The notes under the pieces: generated by a model
Seen by the model: the letters and a program-made list of their open reading frames with translations, nothing else
Told to the model about the DNA's origin: nothing
The model's database searches: none
Shown: positions 34,027 to 46,488 of the stretch, one piece after another
Layout: every line of letters begins with the position of its first letter
How positions within the stretch are numbered: position 1 is the first letter of the stretch
Translations under genes and position numbers: made by a program
From: Tenebrio molitor
Taxonomy: Eukaryota; Arthropoda; Insecta; Coleoptera; Tenebrionidae
DNA length: 64,000 nt
Direction of reading: 5' to 3'
NCBI RefSeq assembly: GCF_963966145.1
Contig: NC_091054.1
Coordinates: 7,130,001-7,194,000 of the forward strand

Positions 34027-34754
34027 TTTTGCACTGATAATTTTGATGGATCGTCCGAAATGCTGTCAAATAATGTCACAATTGATAAAAATCAACCCCT
34101 GTGTCACACTCAATGGCTCGAAATTTCAATAGTCCGAACGCTACATCAATATACCTGTCCACACATCGAAGAAAGCCGTGCCTGTTGCTTTGTACTCCTG
34201 GTGATATATGCGTGCGGCATTTCCGTTTCTCCGCGGGGTGTAATTCGAAGGTGGATTTTCGTAAGATGTGTCGATAATGCTGTTGACCCGACCGAGTCTG
34301 GCAAGTTTGGCGATGGGGAAAGGGTCGCGTGCACCCCCTCAATCATATCGCACCCTCTAATATCCTGCGACGTCCTTGATAATGCAACAACACCCCTCCG
34401 AGTCCTGCCCGGCATGCATAAGTAACGGGGACCAACGTTGCCAACTGCACAAGACGGACGTTAAATATTGATGCTGAGCAGGACCGATGCAAATTTTTAC
34501 AGGAAGAGCGAAGACGGATCAGTTGGCTGGGATTTCAGGAAATGAAATGGTCGCGCTGTCGACAAAAGTCTTGATAAAAATATTACGAATTTTTCGAAAG
34601 AGCCAAATTGGCCAAAATTGTGAACAAAGCGAATAATAATAATAATAAATTGTAGGAAAGAGTCCTTTTAGGTTAGATTAAAGCTTCTCTCTGAAGAGTG
34701 CAGAGAGAAAATAATAGCAATAATAATATAATAATTAAAAAAAAATCCGATATA
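34027..34754. other. Upstream region of the PK-like gene
   Basis: This holds the presumed 5' UTR and promoter on the minus strand. No TATA box or exon is evident. An AATAATAATAATAA run lies at 34634. Confidence 0.4.
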
Positions 34755-35221
34755 CAGGGTGTTTCTGAAATAGGTGCATTAATTTTAACTGGTAATAGAA
34801 CTCGTCAAAAGGAACAACTTTTCTATCTACCATTTTGCCGAAAAACGATGTTTAATTCCAAAAAAAAATTGGAGATTTTTCACTAAAATAGCCCCACGCC
34901 ACTAAATATTGCAATAGCTAATTGAGATCAGCGCTAATATGAAAAAAACATCCATTTTCATCCAGAAAACGTGTTTTAACACCGAAATCGAAATTCAAAT
35001 AAATCTACCCGGATAGCAAAAAATCCACTTCGTAAGAATCTGGTTGTTTCACGTTTTTAGGTAGCTTAGCTTTGGAGATATGAACGGTTTTAGGAAAATC
35101 TTTCCTAGTTTTTTAAGCCATTACGCAACGTTTTTCGCCAAAATGGCAGAGAGAAAAGTTGTTCCTTTTGATGAGTTCTATTACCAGTTAAAATTAATGC
35201 ACCTATTTCAGAAACACCCTG
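34755..35221. mobile_element. Mariner-like MITE, family C copy 1, long inverted ends
   Basis: The ends begin CAGGGTGTTTCTGAAATAGG and stay complementary for about 90 bases, through TTAATTTTAACTGGTAATAG. TA flanks both sides. 467 bp. A diverged relative is at 58598-58926. Confidence 0.85.
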
Positions 35222-35249
35222 TAGTGCGAAATTTTTGGTAAGCATTATA

Positions 35250-35729
35250 CAGGATGTCTCAAAATTCGCGAATTCCGAATTCAGATCGTTGTAGGGGATC
35301 ACTTCAGTAGTTCAAATATGGAAATTAAAAAAAAATCGGGAGTCCCCCCACAAAGATACATTGGTCTGAAGGTGCACTCTTTGAAGTGCGTTTTCTTCAA
35401 ACACAGGCTGAAAAGTGCAGTGTTTATTGTTATTTAAGGTGTAGATGATTGTAGAAAATAATAACGAAAAACAATTTTTTGAAAAATAGCTTTACTTTGG
35501 AGTAAAAAAATCTTAAATTTTTGTAATTTTTCTCAAAAATGGAACGGCAACGTAGCTAGAATAGTATTTTGTCACTGTGGATATGAAGGCTGCTATGTAT
35601 TGGACAAAATTAAAGTGCTTATATCTTCTTCAGGAAGAGTGATTTTTTTTTCTAAGTATTTTTCGAGCTCCACTGGGTCCTTCCCTACCACGCTCTGAAT
35701 TCGGAATTCTCGAATTTAGAGACACCCTG
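35250..35729. mobile_element. Mariner-like MITE adjacent to family C
   Basis: The left end CAGGATGTCTCAAAATTCGC then GAATTCCGAATTCAGA pairs with the right end read inversely, CAGGGTGTCTCTAAATTCGA then GAATTCCGAATTCAGAG. TA flanks both sides. It starts only 28 bp after the previous element. No ORF. Confidence 0.8.
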
Positions 35730-37998
35730 TATAATAATATGCTATTTAAAACAAAAAAGCTGCTGTCATTTCTGACAAAATGGAGAAGATCATTAAGAGA
35801 ATATAAATTCAAGTGTTTGGAACAATTTGTTTCTTCTTGAACAAAATAAGAGTGCCCTTCGGGGTCTTCGAAGAACCCTTAATGGTTCTCGTGCCGCTTT
35901 TCGTGGAACCTGGCGAAGGTCCGACGTTTGAGCTAAATAATAATTATAATGACAATTTGACAAGAAAGAATGCATTATGGTGTGACGTGTCGACTGCCCC
36001 CCACCTTCTGCCCCATGAACGCTCCATTTGTGTTCAGACGTGTCCCACTTTCTAAATTTACAGCCCCCGTAAAAATTTTCCGCGCGACAAGCTTCCAATT
36101 GCCGAGGCCTTCGCCGCATACACCTTGATCATGTCCACTTACATTTTTAAAATCACCGTTGGGAAAAATTTGCCTTTCAAATGGCGTCAAAATATTGAAA
36201 CAATTATGTAAAAGCCCGATCCTCGTCGCGCCCCTTCTTCTCTCCTATCAATTTGGAACACTTCAGATCTAGTATAACACATATTGTTAATCAAATCACT
36301 TCACTGGGGTCATGTGCAGGGGAAACAGTAACATTAGGGGGTACACGCCGAGATGGGGAAAATACGACCCTCGCGAGCTTCCACCGGCAAGGAGACGTGT
36401 CCGGACAAGTCGGCTCATTCCAGGGTTCGCCACATTTTTTCCAAAGGGAAAGGGTGATATTTTTAGAAACGGAAGACGCGGCGAGGTCGGGGTGATTGTG
36501 GGGGATTCGCGGTGAAGCTCGGAGGTCAAGGGGCGGCGGATCGAGTGGGTTCACCTCGACCATTTTACACTGAGCTTGCTAATAATGATAGCCGGGCAAG
36601 CCGCTAGACCAAAGCGGTATCCCGTTCTCTAAAGCTCCGGTTAGTTGGGGGTTGCTTCTGTAAAACAATTGATAGGGGCAAAGAAAACTTCCCGGGAAAA
36701 GGGTTAAAAGCAAGACGTAAAATACATCTGTAGCGATATTTAAGGGTAAAATCGCAACAGAAATGTCTGTTATTAAAACAAATCGATCAAATTGAAATAA
36801 ACTGGAGTATTCTCACGATTGAGACAATTTTTGGCTGTACTGGACCGACAGATTTGGATTTTTTAAAGAAATTAATACATTTTAGTGAGGTCGTAGATTT
36901 TCGACATCCAGAATTAAAATTGTTTGTGGTGATGAATAATTTCTGGTAAAAACACCTCCCTTCGTGATCGACGAGTCGTAAATAATGGATTAAGTTTTCA
37001 AAAAATTTTAACTGAGTGAGACTTATTAGCAAAAATGACGTAAAAAATAAATAATACGTGATTTATTTATGGGCAAAATAAAAGTACACGTCTATAAAAT
37101 TAAAAGTTGAAACGGACTGAACCATTCATTTTGAATTGCGAATCCTGTCGGGTGATAAAATTTGCAGGACTATCGATTGTTCAAATTAATTTAATTTTCG
37201 ATTGGAATTGTTGCTAATTAGGTGGTGCATTACCGGTACAACACGGTGTTTAGGTTTGGGATTGATTAACGGAAGGATTTTTTTAGTTGACTTAATTCAT
37301 AATTTGAGGTTGCCCGAGGGTTATGGCATTTCTCACGGCGAGCCCGGTCGAAAATGAATGAATGCCAACCCATATACACACCACATAAGAAGCCAACAAA
37401 AACATTAATAAATCAAAAACGAACAAGGCAGCGTTGAAGGTATATAAGTTGCGTAAGGTCGGACAAATCCATTAAAGAAACTTTAAGAATAGGAGTTTTG
37501 AAGTGGTGGAGTTGGAATTTCTGTACCGTACTGGGTACACCCCTAAGACCTATTCGATTCTTTTCCGGTGAATTGAACCGCAACGTGTAATGAGATTTAT
37601 TATCGAAAGAATCTCCAAATATTTATTTAGGGGGTGACATTTAATACAAAGACGTTCGACTTCGGGCCGGAGGCGTTCAATTGGTGAATTTATCGTCTGT
37701 TATTGTGTGGATGGAAACGGACTGGAATTTTGAAAAGTCAAAATTGGAGCGGACAGAGCTTTTGTCGAGAGGGTGAAGAGAATGAGATTTAGCAATAAAG
37801 CACAAATAAACCATTCTATCATACCTTCTCACTTCTCAGACTTTTCTGGAGTTTTCAAAATTCAGTGAAAATTTATTTTGACTTTATGTACAGTTTGCAC
37901 TTTTAGAATCCCCTGTGTTTGCATTGTTTGTATATTTATTTTGCGATTTTTAGATGTTTTAAAAGGGTGGTCACGCATTGCACCACCATTAAAAGAAG
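35730..37998. other. Non-coding stretch
   Basis: No supported gene. 36290-36570 has several overlapping open frames on both strands in GC-richer DNA, which I take as chance. A TATATAAG near 37440 has no gene behind it. Confidence 0.4.
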
Positions 37999-38205
37999 TA
38001 TCGAAAGTTCATTTAAATTTCTCTTCAAAGTTGGCGTTGAAGAGTCGATTGTGAACGTACCACGGATTACAGATCAGTAGATCACGAATCAGCTGTTTCA
38101 ATCTAACCTCACTTTTTGCGTTGTTTGCGTTTTTACTTTGCAAACTGATGAGTGGTGCGTTCACAATCGACTCTTCAACCCCAACTTTGAAATGAACACC
38201 CGATA
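37999..38205. mobile_element. Palindromic MITE, family E copy 1
   Basis: The 207-bp element starts TATCG and ends CGATA. Its arms share TTCAAAGTTGGCGTTGAAGA and GTCGATTGTGAACG with their inverses. The interior contains TCTAACCTCACTTTTTGCG. Two relatives lie at 48663-48874 and 57968-58078. Confidence 0.85.
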
Positions 38206-40370
38206 GTTTTTTAATCAATGCTATGCATCAGAAGAGGTCAATTTCCTCACAGTGTGAAATAAAAAATTTACGATTTACGGATAATTGTAAAAGAAGTCTA
38301 AATCTGCACACTTCAACATTTTGCGATTGTTACTTAAGTAGGTACACTAGATTATGCAACTTGTGTGTAAAGCACTTTTTACCGCGTGGGATTACAATAC
38401 TTCCTCTCTGTGCTCGCGTGTGTAAACGTCCCACTTGTAAACTAGTGCATGTTGCACAAATAACGGTTTTAAATACCTACTTGATCGTACACTACACATC
38501 AATACATACAACATTTTTTCTTTTAACACCCAGTTCCTGATAATCAATAATTTTAAATTCAGTTAAACTTAAGCATGTAATTTATGAAACATGTTCTGCT
38601 TAACACCCACCGATGCCCAGACTTTTAAAAAACAAATAGCAAAAGTTAATCCGACTTTATTCCTTGTAACCTGCTGGCTGTAATTCAGCAAGATTTATAA
38701 ATGTCTGGCAATACGAAAATATTCCGGTGCTTTGCCAAGTGTTTTGGGAAGTTGACCAAAACGCAAAACCCGACCGCAAGTCCAACACTCCTGCCTTTAT
38801 GAGCCACAAGCCTGTCCATTAACATTTCAACAAATACATTTATAATCAATTTAAAATAAACAAATCTGTTTCTGCTAATGTACGAGTACATTATTATCAG
38901 TTGGTTAATTAAGAGGGTATAATGAAATGAACTAGCCATCGGCAAATTAATTTTATTTGAATAAATAAATAACATTGATAGAATTAAAAAAATATGAAGG
39001 TAGGTATGATTTGAATTGTTTTTTTTTTTGTAAAAATGACGTTGAATCTGAGCGGGCCGAACTAATTTAAATTTGCAGTCGAGCGCCCAGCCGTCACATT
39101 TTTGTTTTATTTTATTTTAATAAAAGTGACAAAATATCCACACTACACATGAATTTTAACAGGGTCCGCGGTTTCTGGCGAGTTAATAAACGCATTCACA
39201 CCAAAATTGGCCTTTATAAAAGGTCCTCTGTAGGGACAGAATCGCCGGCCGATGGCAATATGCAGTCGGTGGAGCACAACATGTGATTATATGTTACCGA
39301 ACGCCGCCGCGACGTCCCCGCCGTCCGTCTCTGTCGTCGGCACGGGATCGGGGAGCGGTGTCGCCGCCGCCGCGCGTCCGGATCGGTGCTTTTCCCGCAG
39401 CGGAGCTGCTAATTACGCCTTTGAGTTCGCGTCACAATCGCCCTAATCGCTAATCAAGTTAGGCTACCTGCCCAATCAAACCCTGCAAATATCGGCGGCT
39501 TTGCCCGCTTGTAATGAATCGATTTTTGCGCGTTTTGCTCCTGTTTTCGTTCGGCTTCTGCTAATTTTCGCTTCTGCTCCACACACTCTCTTGTTTGTTT
39601 TAATTTGTTTCTATCACTCCGGCCAGATCATCGACGGTAATGCGAACGCTTTGATTTTTTTTACATCAATATTTCAGCTTTTTGAGTCGCGCGTTTTGTG
39701 CCACTTCATATGCCATCCTCCAGACAAAGGGCAAATCGGAACATTTTCGACTCGACAGATCGTGATTAATCTCTATTGATTTTTCTTTCCGTGATGACGA
39801 TGACCGAGAGACTTCGCTCATAAAATCGCTGCAAATGTAATATAAAAATTACTTAGAATTCAGACTTTTTTCCTTTTCGCTTTTGTTATTAGATATTTTT
39901 TTTTAAGAAGTTAGAATACCAAACAAAAAATTATAATTTGAATTTCGTAATGATAATAATATGTAATGGTAACAATAATAATGATAGATACAAAATGTTT
40001 CAAAAATGACATTAATGATAATCCTTGTTACTTTCTGACTTTACTCAAATTCAAAAAATCATTCCAGCTTGGTTGAAATATTGCAATAGGTTCAAAATTT
40101 ATGAAGAGCCAAAGTCTTTGTATTTTAAAAATTGCAAATAAACCAATAATCAAAGTAGTAAAATTAGGGCTAGAATATTTAATTTACTTGTTGAATTATG
40201 TGTTATTGATACTAATTAAATGTATTTCTCCATTACAATCCAAGCAAATTTCCAAGTTTGACTCTTCTATGAGGATTAACAGAAAATTGATAATAGAGTT
40301 TTTTTGCTTGCATTTCAACATAGATCATGTAATGTAAATAATATGCTCAATTTTTAATGCACCCTGTATA
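38206..40370. other. Non-coding stretch with a GC-rich island
   Basis: 39240-39450 is GC-rich and follows a TTTATAAAAGG at about 39211, so it could hold a promoter. The 64-residue open frame there is alanine/serine-rich and matches nothing I know. An isolated mariner-like end, CACCCTGTA, lies at 40360. Confidence 0.35.
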
Positions 40371-41507
40371 CATGGTGTCTCACCTAAGACTTTCGAGCCT
40401 AATAACTCAGTTATTTTCCAGCGGATTTTTGTGAAATTTAAAATGCAGATATTTTAGACGGTGAAGAATAAAATCCCATTAATGCAATCACCCAAGTATC
40501 TTAAAAACGTAATTTTTACATGCCTTTTTAAAATGTTGAATCAATTCAGATTTACATAAAGAATTGATCGTCAATAAAAAATGCTGTAGGGAAAAACTTG
40601 TCATTGAAAGACGCCTGGTTTGCAAGAAAAAAGCAAAAAACTGTGTTAAACCAGGCTGCAAATACAAAAACGTAGACGCGTATGAAACAAACGCGCAATT
40701 TTGCAGAATTTTGGTCATCCCTTTTCGCAGAAGCGCAGGTGACATATTTGACGTTTATCTTGTTAACCTTACAAACACTTACAAAGTTAAAGACAACATT
40801 TGGACGTAATTTATTATACTGGATGCTTTAGTTCTTCCATAAAGGACTAAAACACGATCTGGATATTTTAGCAAGGTAATTTAGTCACGTACGCTTCCTG
40901 TGTCTTCAAATAAATTGACGATTCTCTTAACCTTACATTTTGTAAAGCCTACATTTGGATAGTCTTCCACGAGAAAACGAACTGTGTCATTGAAGTTCTT
41001 ACGACACCCTCCATAGGCAATTTTTTTTCCTTTTTCAACAATATTGAAATTTCTGCCGCTGTAGTCTATTTTTAGAGTATTTTCAATCAATTTTCACAAT
41101 TTGACGTTTCTAATAAAGCGCGCCCAATTTTGACAGACTTTAAAGGGTGTACAAAATGTTGTTTGGCAATTAATCATCAATTGTTTTAAAAGGTAACTGC
41201 TCAAATACCTTCAAATTTTACAATAAATTTTTAACGACAAAATCTAATCTTTTCGTTGAATCAGACAAGTGATTTACTTAATTGTTTGTGTAGACCCCTA
41301 TTTTTTAATGTTTAACAATCTGATAATAATCGCGCATAATTTTCGATAAAGGAAACATGTATTAAAATTATATTTTTTAACTTGAGGTAATTTTATTATT
41401 ACTAATTGAACCTTCACGGTCTAAAATATCTGCATTTTAAATTTCATGAAAATCCGTTGGCAAATAACCGAGATATTAGGCTCGAAAGTCTTAGCTGAGA
41501 CACCCTG
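40371..41507. mobile_element. Mariner-like element with about 100-bp inverted ends
   Basis: The left end CATGGTGTCTCACCTAAGAC then TTTCGAGCCTAATAACTC is mirrored at the right, read inversely as CAGGGTGTCTCAGCTAAGAC then TTTCGAGCCTAATATCTC. The match continues through AAATTTAAAATGCAGATATT near both inner ends. TA flanks both sides. The 0.9-kb interior has no recognisable transposase, so it is non-autonomous. Confidence 0.85.
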
Positions 41508-42174
41508 TATATTGGTTATCGTCGTATTTGGTGATATAAAATCATAAAAAATAAAAAAAAAACTGTATTAATGAACGTGTTCATTCTAAAACACTTCGTC
41601 CATGTTCTGAATCTCCAAAGGAAAAAACTAAAATTTACGTACTAAGTAAAGTACGTATGTATGAATTATGACAGCAAATCTGGAAATTTGAAAATCTTTT
41701 ATAATGATATAGATAATAAAAATTAATGTACCAAGGTATTAATGAAAAATTTATCACATTTCAGAATACAGAAAAATAATAGTAATTTAGGCTGGTTCTT
41801 GACATTTTTCATAATGACGAAATTGTTTTTCTTATTTTCGTATTGATATCACGTTAAAAAGAATACTCGTAGTAAGATTAAAAACTTATCGAATGCAACA
41901 TGCAACGCAAAAAAGGTGCAAAAAGTTTTTGGTTTTCATTCATAGTGAGGTTTTATGACCCTATGTTTTTAAAGCTTTTTTGCGGCTATTCATGTTTCGA
42001 TTTATTAGAGCTTCCAGAAGTGTCTCCTTCGGGATGGAATTAAGTTAAATTTGACTTTATGAATTTCAAATGTTTAACCATATTTTCGGTTTATTCACTT
42101 ATTGAAGATACGATGATTACTATGGTTTACATATTATGATGTATTTCAATTTCACCTTGTATATTTAAAATTAT

Positions 42175-42436
42175 ACAGGGTATAATCTAAATGCGTGTAC
42201 AAAAAAGTTGTGAGCTATTTTAACTAACGTTAAAATTACCTATCATAGTTGTTCCTTCGGATTCCTCTTTTAATCATCTTTAACTCGGTTTAATTCAAGA
42301 AATTTTGACCAAATTTTCAATTAATTTTTTTTCGAAAACGAAAAGATATCTGTTAAGAGAATTTTTCTGGTTTACGACATCTATTCATCATGACCAACTG
42401 CCATCTTTTTTGTACGTGTATTTCAAAAACACCCTA
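42175..42436. mobile_element. Probable decayed mariner-like element
   Basis: The left end CAGGGTATAATCTAAATGCG then TGTACAAAAAAG resembles the inverse of the right end (TAGGGTGTTTTTGAAATACA then CGTACAAAAAAG). TA flanks are present. About 262 bp. A second, weaker candidate, 42455-42793, follows 18 bp later. Confidence 0.5.
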
Positions 42437-42793
42437 TACAATTTATTAAATATACAGGGTGTTTTTGTGCAAAAAAAAAGAATCATTTATTAACAACAGT
42501 CTTTGAACTATTAATTTTCCATGATAGAAGAATATTATACTGCTGATTCACACTGTAAAGTCATCTTTATTTTGGAAAAGTTTTGATTAAAATAAAACGA
42601 ATATGAATATAATTGAAGTAAATAAAAATATCGTAAAAAAAGACTGAAATATGTATTTAGAATATTCCATCTAAATAAAAAAAGTAGTTATAGATTAGAT
42701 ATACATACCAGTAAAAGATACTTATTTTTTGCAGAAAAAACCTTCCAACTATCCAAATAATTTTCATCTATCTACGTTTACTGATTCATCCTG

Positions 42794-43848
42794 TATATTT
42801 TTGTGAGCAGTCGTGTTTGACAAGCGGAATTCGGAACAGACCGAAAGCAAAAAGAGGTGGAAAGTGTAGTCTTCGCCCTGTCGGTTAACGAAGAATTTAA
42901 TTAATCAATGACACCATAGAAATCCTCGTGACTATAGAAAATCTGCCAACCTTCCGCATTTTGACATCCGATACCCACCCACCACCTGTCCGCCCGTAAT
43001 AAAATCAATAATTGGCAACATCGTAGAATAATTTTCCGCCACCCAGTTTTATGACGTTTCGGATCGCGTCCATCGGCTTTAGCGTGGACGTCACAGAGGC
43101 CCATGTAACGAGGTCCACAACGTGTGACGGTCGCACCCCCGATCCTCACAAAGAGTCCATCCGTCCATGAAATTCGATGAAATGTGACGGATCGCACACA
43201 CATGTGACCACGCGACCGTTTCCAATCAACCGATTTTTCTCTTTCGAAGTAAAAAAAAGTTTTTTTTATTTTATTCGATAATCAGCGGCGGAACCCTCGG
43301 GAACCCCACTGCAAAGTTTTGATACGTGTGCACCGAACTGTGAACGCATAAAAGGGCTGCGACATAAACACACTCGGCGACAGCCCCACATTAATCATAA
43401 CCCGGACTCGGGGGCCAAATAGGGCCTCCGCAGTCAGGAGGAATCACAGCTGTTACTCGCCCTATTGTACGGCTGTTCACCGACTTAGCCGAATATATAG
43501 GGTGAGATTTGGGATTTATGCCGCGATATTGATTCATCAGACGCCCCCCACGCTACACAATCAAACGCTGTTATAGCAATAATCGGTTTATTTATGTGTT
43601 GTCTATGCCTTCATAGAGGAGCACGTTGCGGGTTTTGTACAAAAATATCTAAAGTCTATTATAGTACCTATAATAGTACCTGCTATCACAATTGCGGTAC
43701 TCGTCAAGTTAAAATCTTCAATATCTAACACAATTTACACGATCTGTCGCGGCTTTGTACACTATTTACAATAAATATCCCCTATTTACACAATTTCACA
43801 CAATATTGCATCTATAAATAGAACTACCCATAGTCTAGTAGTACCCCC
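42794..43848. other. Region downstream of the Runt-domain gene
   Basis: This contains the presumed 3' UTR of the Runt-domain gene. The first minus-strand AATAAA is near 43587. GC-richer DNA at 42900-43560 has no supported exon. Confidence 0.4.
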
Positions 43849-46488
43849 CTAGTACGGCCTCCACACACTTTTCGCAGCACTGATCGTCGGCGGCGAATGG
43901 TGTATTTTCGTATTCGGCGATTTCTCCTCCGCCAAACTCTTGATGGTCCTCGAACTCGGCGCCTTCAATTCGATCTTTTTCAGTTCTTTGTCCTGGACGG
44001 TCGAGTCAGGATGTTGGATCTCTTGCAGGACGAGATTGGCAGGTTTGATTGGTACGAATGCCGACTTGACCACGTCTATGTCTTCTTCTTCCGAGTTTTC
44101 TGACGTTGATTGGTCAACTGTCGAATGGATCTTGGTTTCTTGGGCCGTGGGACTTTGACTGTTGGACAGCGGTGATATCCTCAAGCTGAGCTGGTCCATG
44201 GGATGGACCGGTCGCATCACCGAGGGATCGTTCAAGGGGAGTTGCGGGAGGAGTCCGTTGGGGGGTAGGAAATTGGGAGGCGGGTGGAACTGGGGCTGCG
44301 GGGGCAGGAAGAATTCACCGTTGCCGGGGGGTAACTGCGTGGCACCTGCAACAAAAAAGACGAGTCATGACGATTTCCTGATTTTGTGGTGGGTGATTTA
44401 CTAATGCAAAAAAATGCAAATTTTAATAGAACATCTGTAGCAACGTGACAAGCAAACAATCTCATTTTACTATTTCTTGGAATAAAGAATTTTTGTTGTT
44501 TTTCCATTAATGAGCCCTAAAGTTTTTTGTAACGAATCAACAAAATGACTTGCTTTATTTTGAGGATTTTGAAAAGTTTTCAACACTCAAAGCTAAACCA
44601 AGATTGTATTAGTGCATATTTCAGTTTTTCAATTGTTTCGAACGGTAATGCAGGGAGTCTCTTTATTCCTATTAAATAATACATTTACATATTATTTATG
44701 CCCTAACTGTTACGTAATGATATTCATTACCCACGGCCGTGAGTAATGATTCAACTCTTCACGGAGTGTAACCAATCGCAAAATTGCAATTGCAAATTAT
44801 CGCGTGGACGTTGTTATGATACGGTCCAATATCTAAATGTCATTTATTTTAAAGCATCACAGTTTGCGCGACTATACGTAAATAATAACTGAATTTTGAT
44901 AGTGAAAATTATGCAATTTGTACATCGTAGAAAAACTATCGTATTCTACTCGCGTGTAATGGGTATTATGGTTTGTGTCGCAAATTTCACCGCGTGGGTA
45001 ATAGACATCATTACACGCTTGTTGAACAATATACTATACATTTTCAAATATTCGTTTTTTCCACAATTTTATTTAAAACTCTAAAGGAGAGTCATTTCAA
45101 GCGGCATTAAATTAGTAAAATATTTTTAAATGATCCTATAATATGTACATATCATGTTTAAATTTACGTTTTTGCGAAACCCTGTATTTTTTTTGTGTCG
45201 CATCTTATTTTTTATAGAACACTGCATCCTGATATAATTTATTTTTTCCTAATATGTATTTACTTTGAAAATTCGTTGATTAATTGTTTTTGAATACGAA
45301 TAAATAATAAATTATGAGACATTATTAGGTACAAAAATTAATTTTTGATTTCTAGCATAAAAATAATTGTACACACCGGTACACCACGATTAGGTACATA
45401 TTTTGCTCGAGACGAATAGACATGCCATACGTTTTTGAAAAATCGATGAAAAAAATTAAAATCACCACTTTAAAAAAAATTATTTAAAATTCGGGAGTGG
45501 TTGTAAATTTACCTTTTATCAGCGAGGGGTGTAGATTCGTCTGGGATGGGATGTTAGTCCTGGTGCGAAAATAATCCGGCCACGTATAAGTCATGTAGGC
45601 AGCGTCCAGCCATCCCGGATTCAACAGGAAAGGATTGAACGCTCCGGGCATGCCGGGCAAGCCGTACCCGTACTGGTAACCTGTAAAAAAATCGTAAATT
45701 TAGTGGCGTAAACATCGCTTTCGCAAGCTCCTCCGAAGGAATAAACACCCGGGGGTGGGGGTGTTTACGCAACGGTTTTATTCTTGGCTTTATTCCGCTA
45801 CTAAATTTACCCGAATGTGTAGCATATGTCCTATAAAACTGATTTAAATGTTTGAATTCGATTGCGATAAACATAAAAAGTTTATGTTGTTGACTATACT
45901 TAATATGCCGACAAACCAGAAAGTCGTTAGGATTTTATTTGTTTACCTAAGACATATGCTGATGGAAGTCTTTATGCGATTATTCTGGCTGTTTATTAAA
46001 CATACGAATGCGTTTGTCGGTTTATGTGCGGCCAACTTACTCGACTTGGTCCTCGGCTCCCTGGGCCCGTCCACCGTGACCTTGATGGCCTTGCTGTAGG
46101 TGGCTATCTGGTAGTAGGGGTCCGAGCTGATGGTGATGGTCAACGTGAAGCTCTTGCCGCGTCCGCTCCTGCCGACGAACCTCAAATCGTTGAATTTCGC
46201 CACCTGGTTCTTCATCACCGCCGTGCAGTTCCTCAGCTCGGCGCAGTAGTTCTCGTCGTTGCCCGCTTTGAGCGTCACCGTGGTGCCGTCGCGGACCTCG
46301 TCGAGGGCCACCACCTTGAAGGCGATCGGCAGGCTCTTGTTCGACCTCCAGTGCGAGGGCAGGACGCTGCAGAGGACCGCCGGACTGCCGGTCTGCACCA
46401 GCTCGCCGTGGTACTCCTGGAGGGTCTCTTGCAGGGTCGCGTACATCTCCATGATCGACGGCTGCTGGTTCGCGATGGGCAAATGCAT
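43849..46488 (-). CDS. run: Runt-domain transcription factor (runt/Runx family)
   Basis: Exons 46041-46488, 45513-45680 and 43849-44345 join to 370 residues. The Runt domain fills about residues 30-147, with GELVQTGSP, LPSHWRSNKSLPIAFKVVAL, AGNDENYCAELRNCTAVMKN, FNDLRFVGRSGRGKSFTLTI and VTVDGPREPR. These include the DNA-contact arginines. The middle part has WLDAAYMTY. The C-terminus is the Groucho-recruiting VWRPY. The family binds TGYGGT sites with CBF-beta partners in the nucleus, activating or repressing segmentation and neural genes. The MHLP start and the GELV-TGSP lead-in look most like Runt itself, but RunxA, RunxB and lozenge are not excluded, so the symbol is tentative. The exon 1 donor follows directly after the domain. 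Introns are 360 bp and 1.17 kb. Confidence 0.9.
44709..45023. mobile_element. MITE-like inverted repeat inside the Runt-gene intron
   Basis: The left arm GTTACGTAATGATATTCATT then ACCCACGG pairs with the inverse of the right arm (GCGTGTAATGATGTCTATTA then CCCACGCGG). About 315 bp, in the second intron of the Runt-domain gene. No ORF. Confidence 0.6.
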
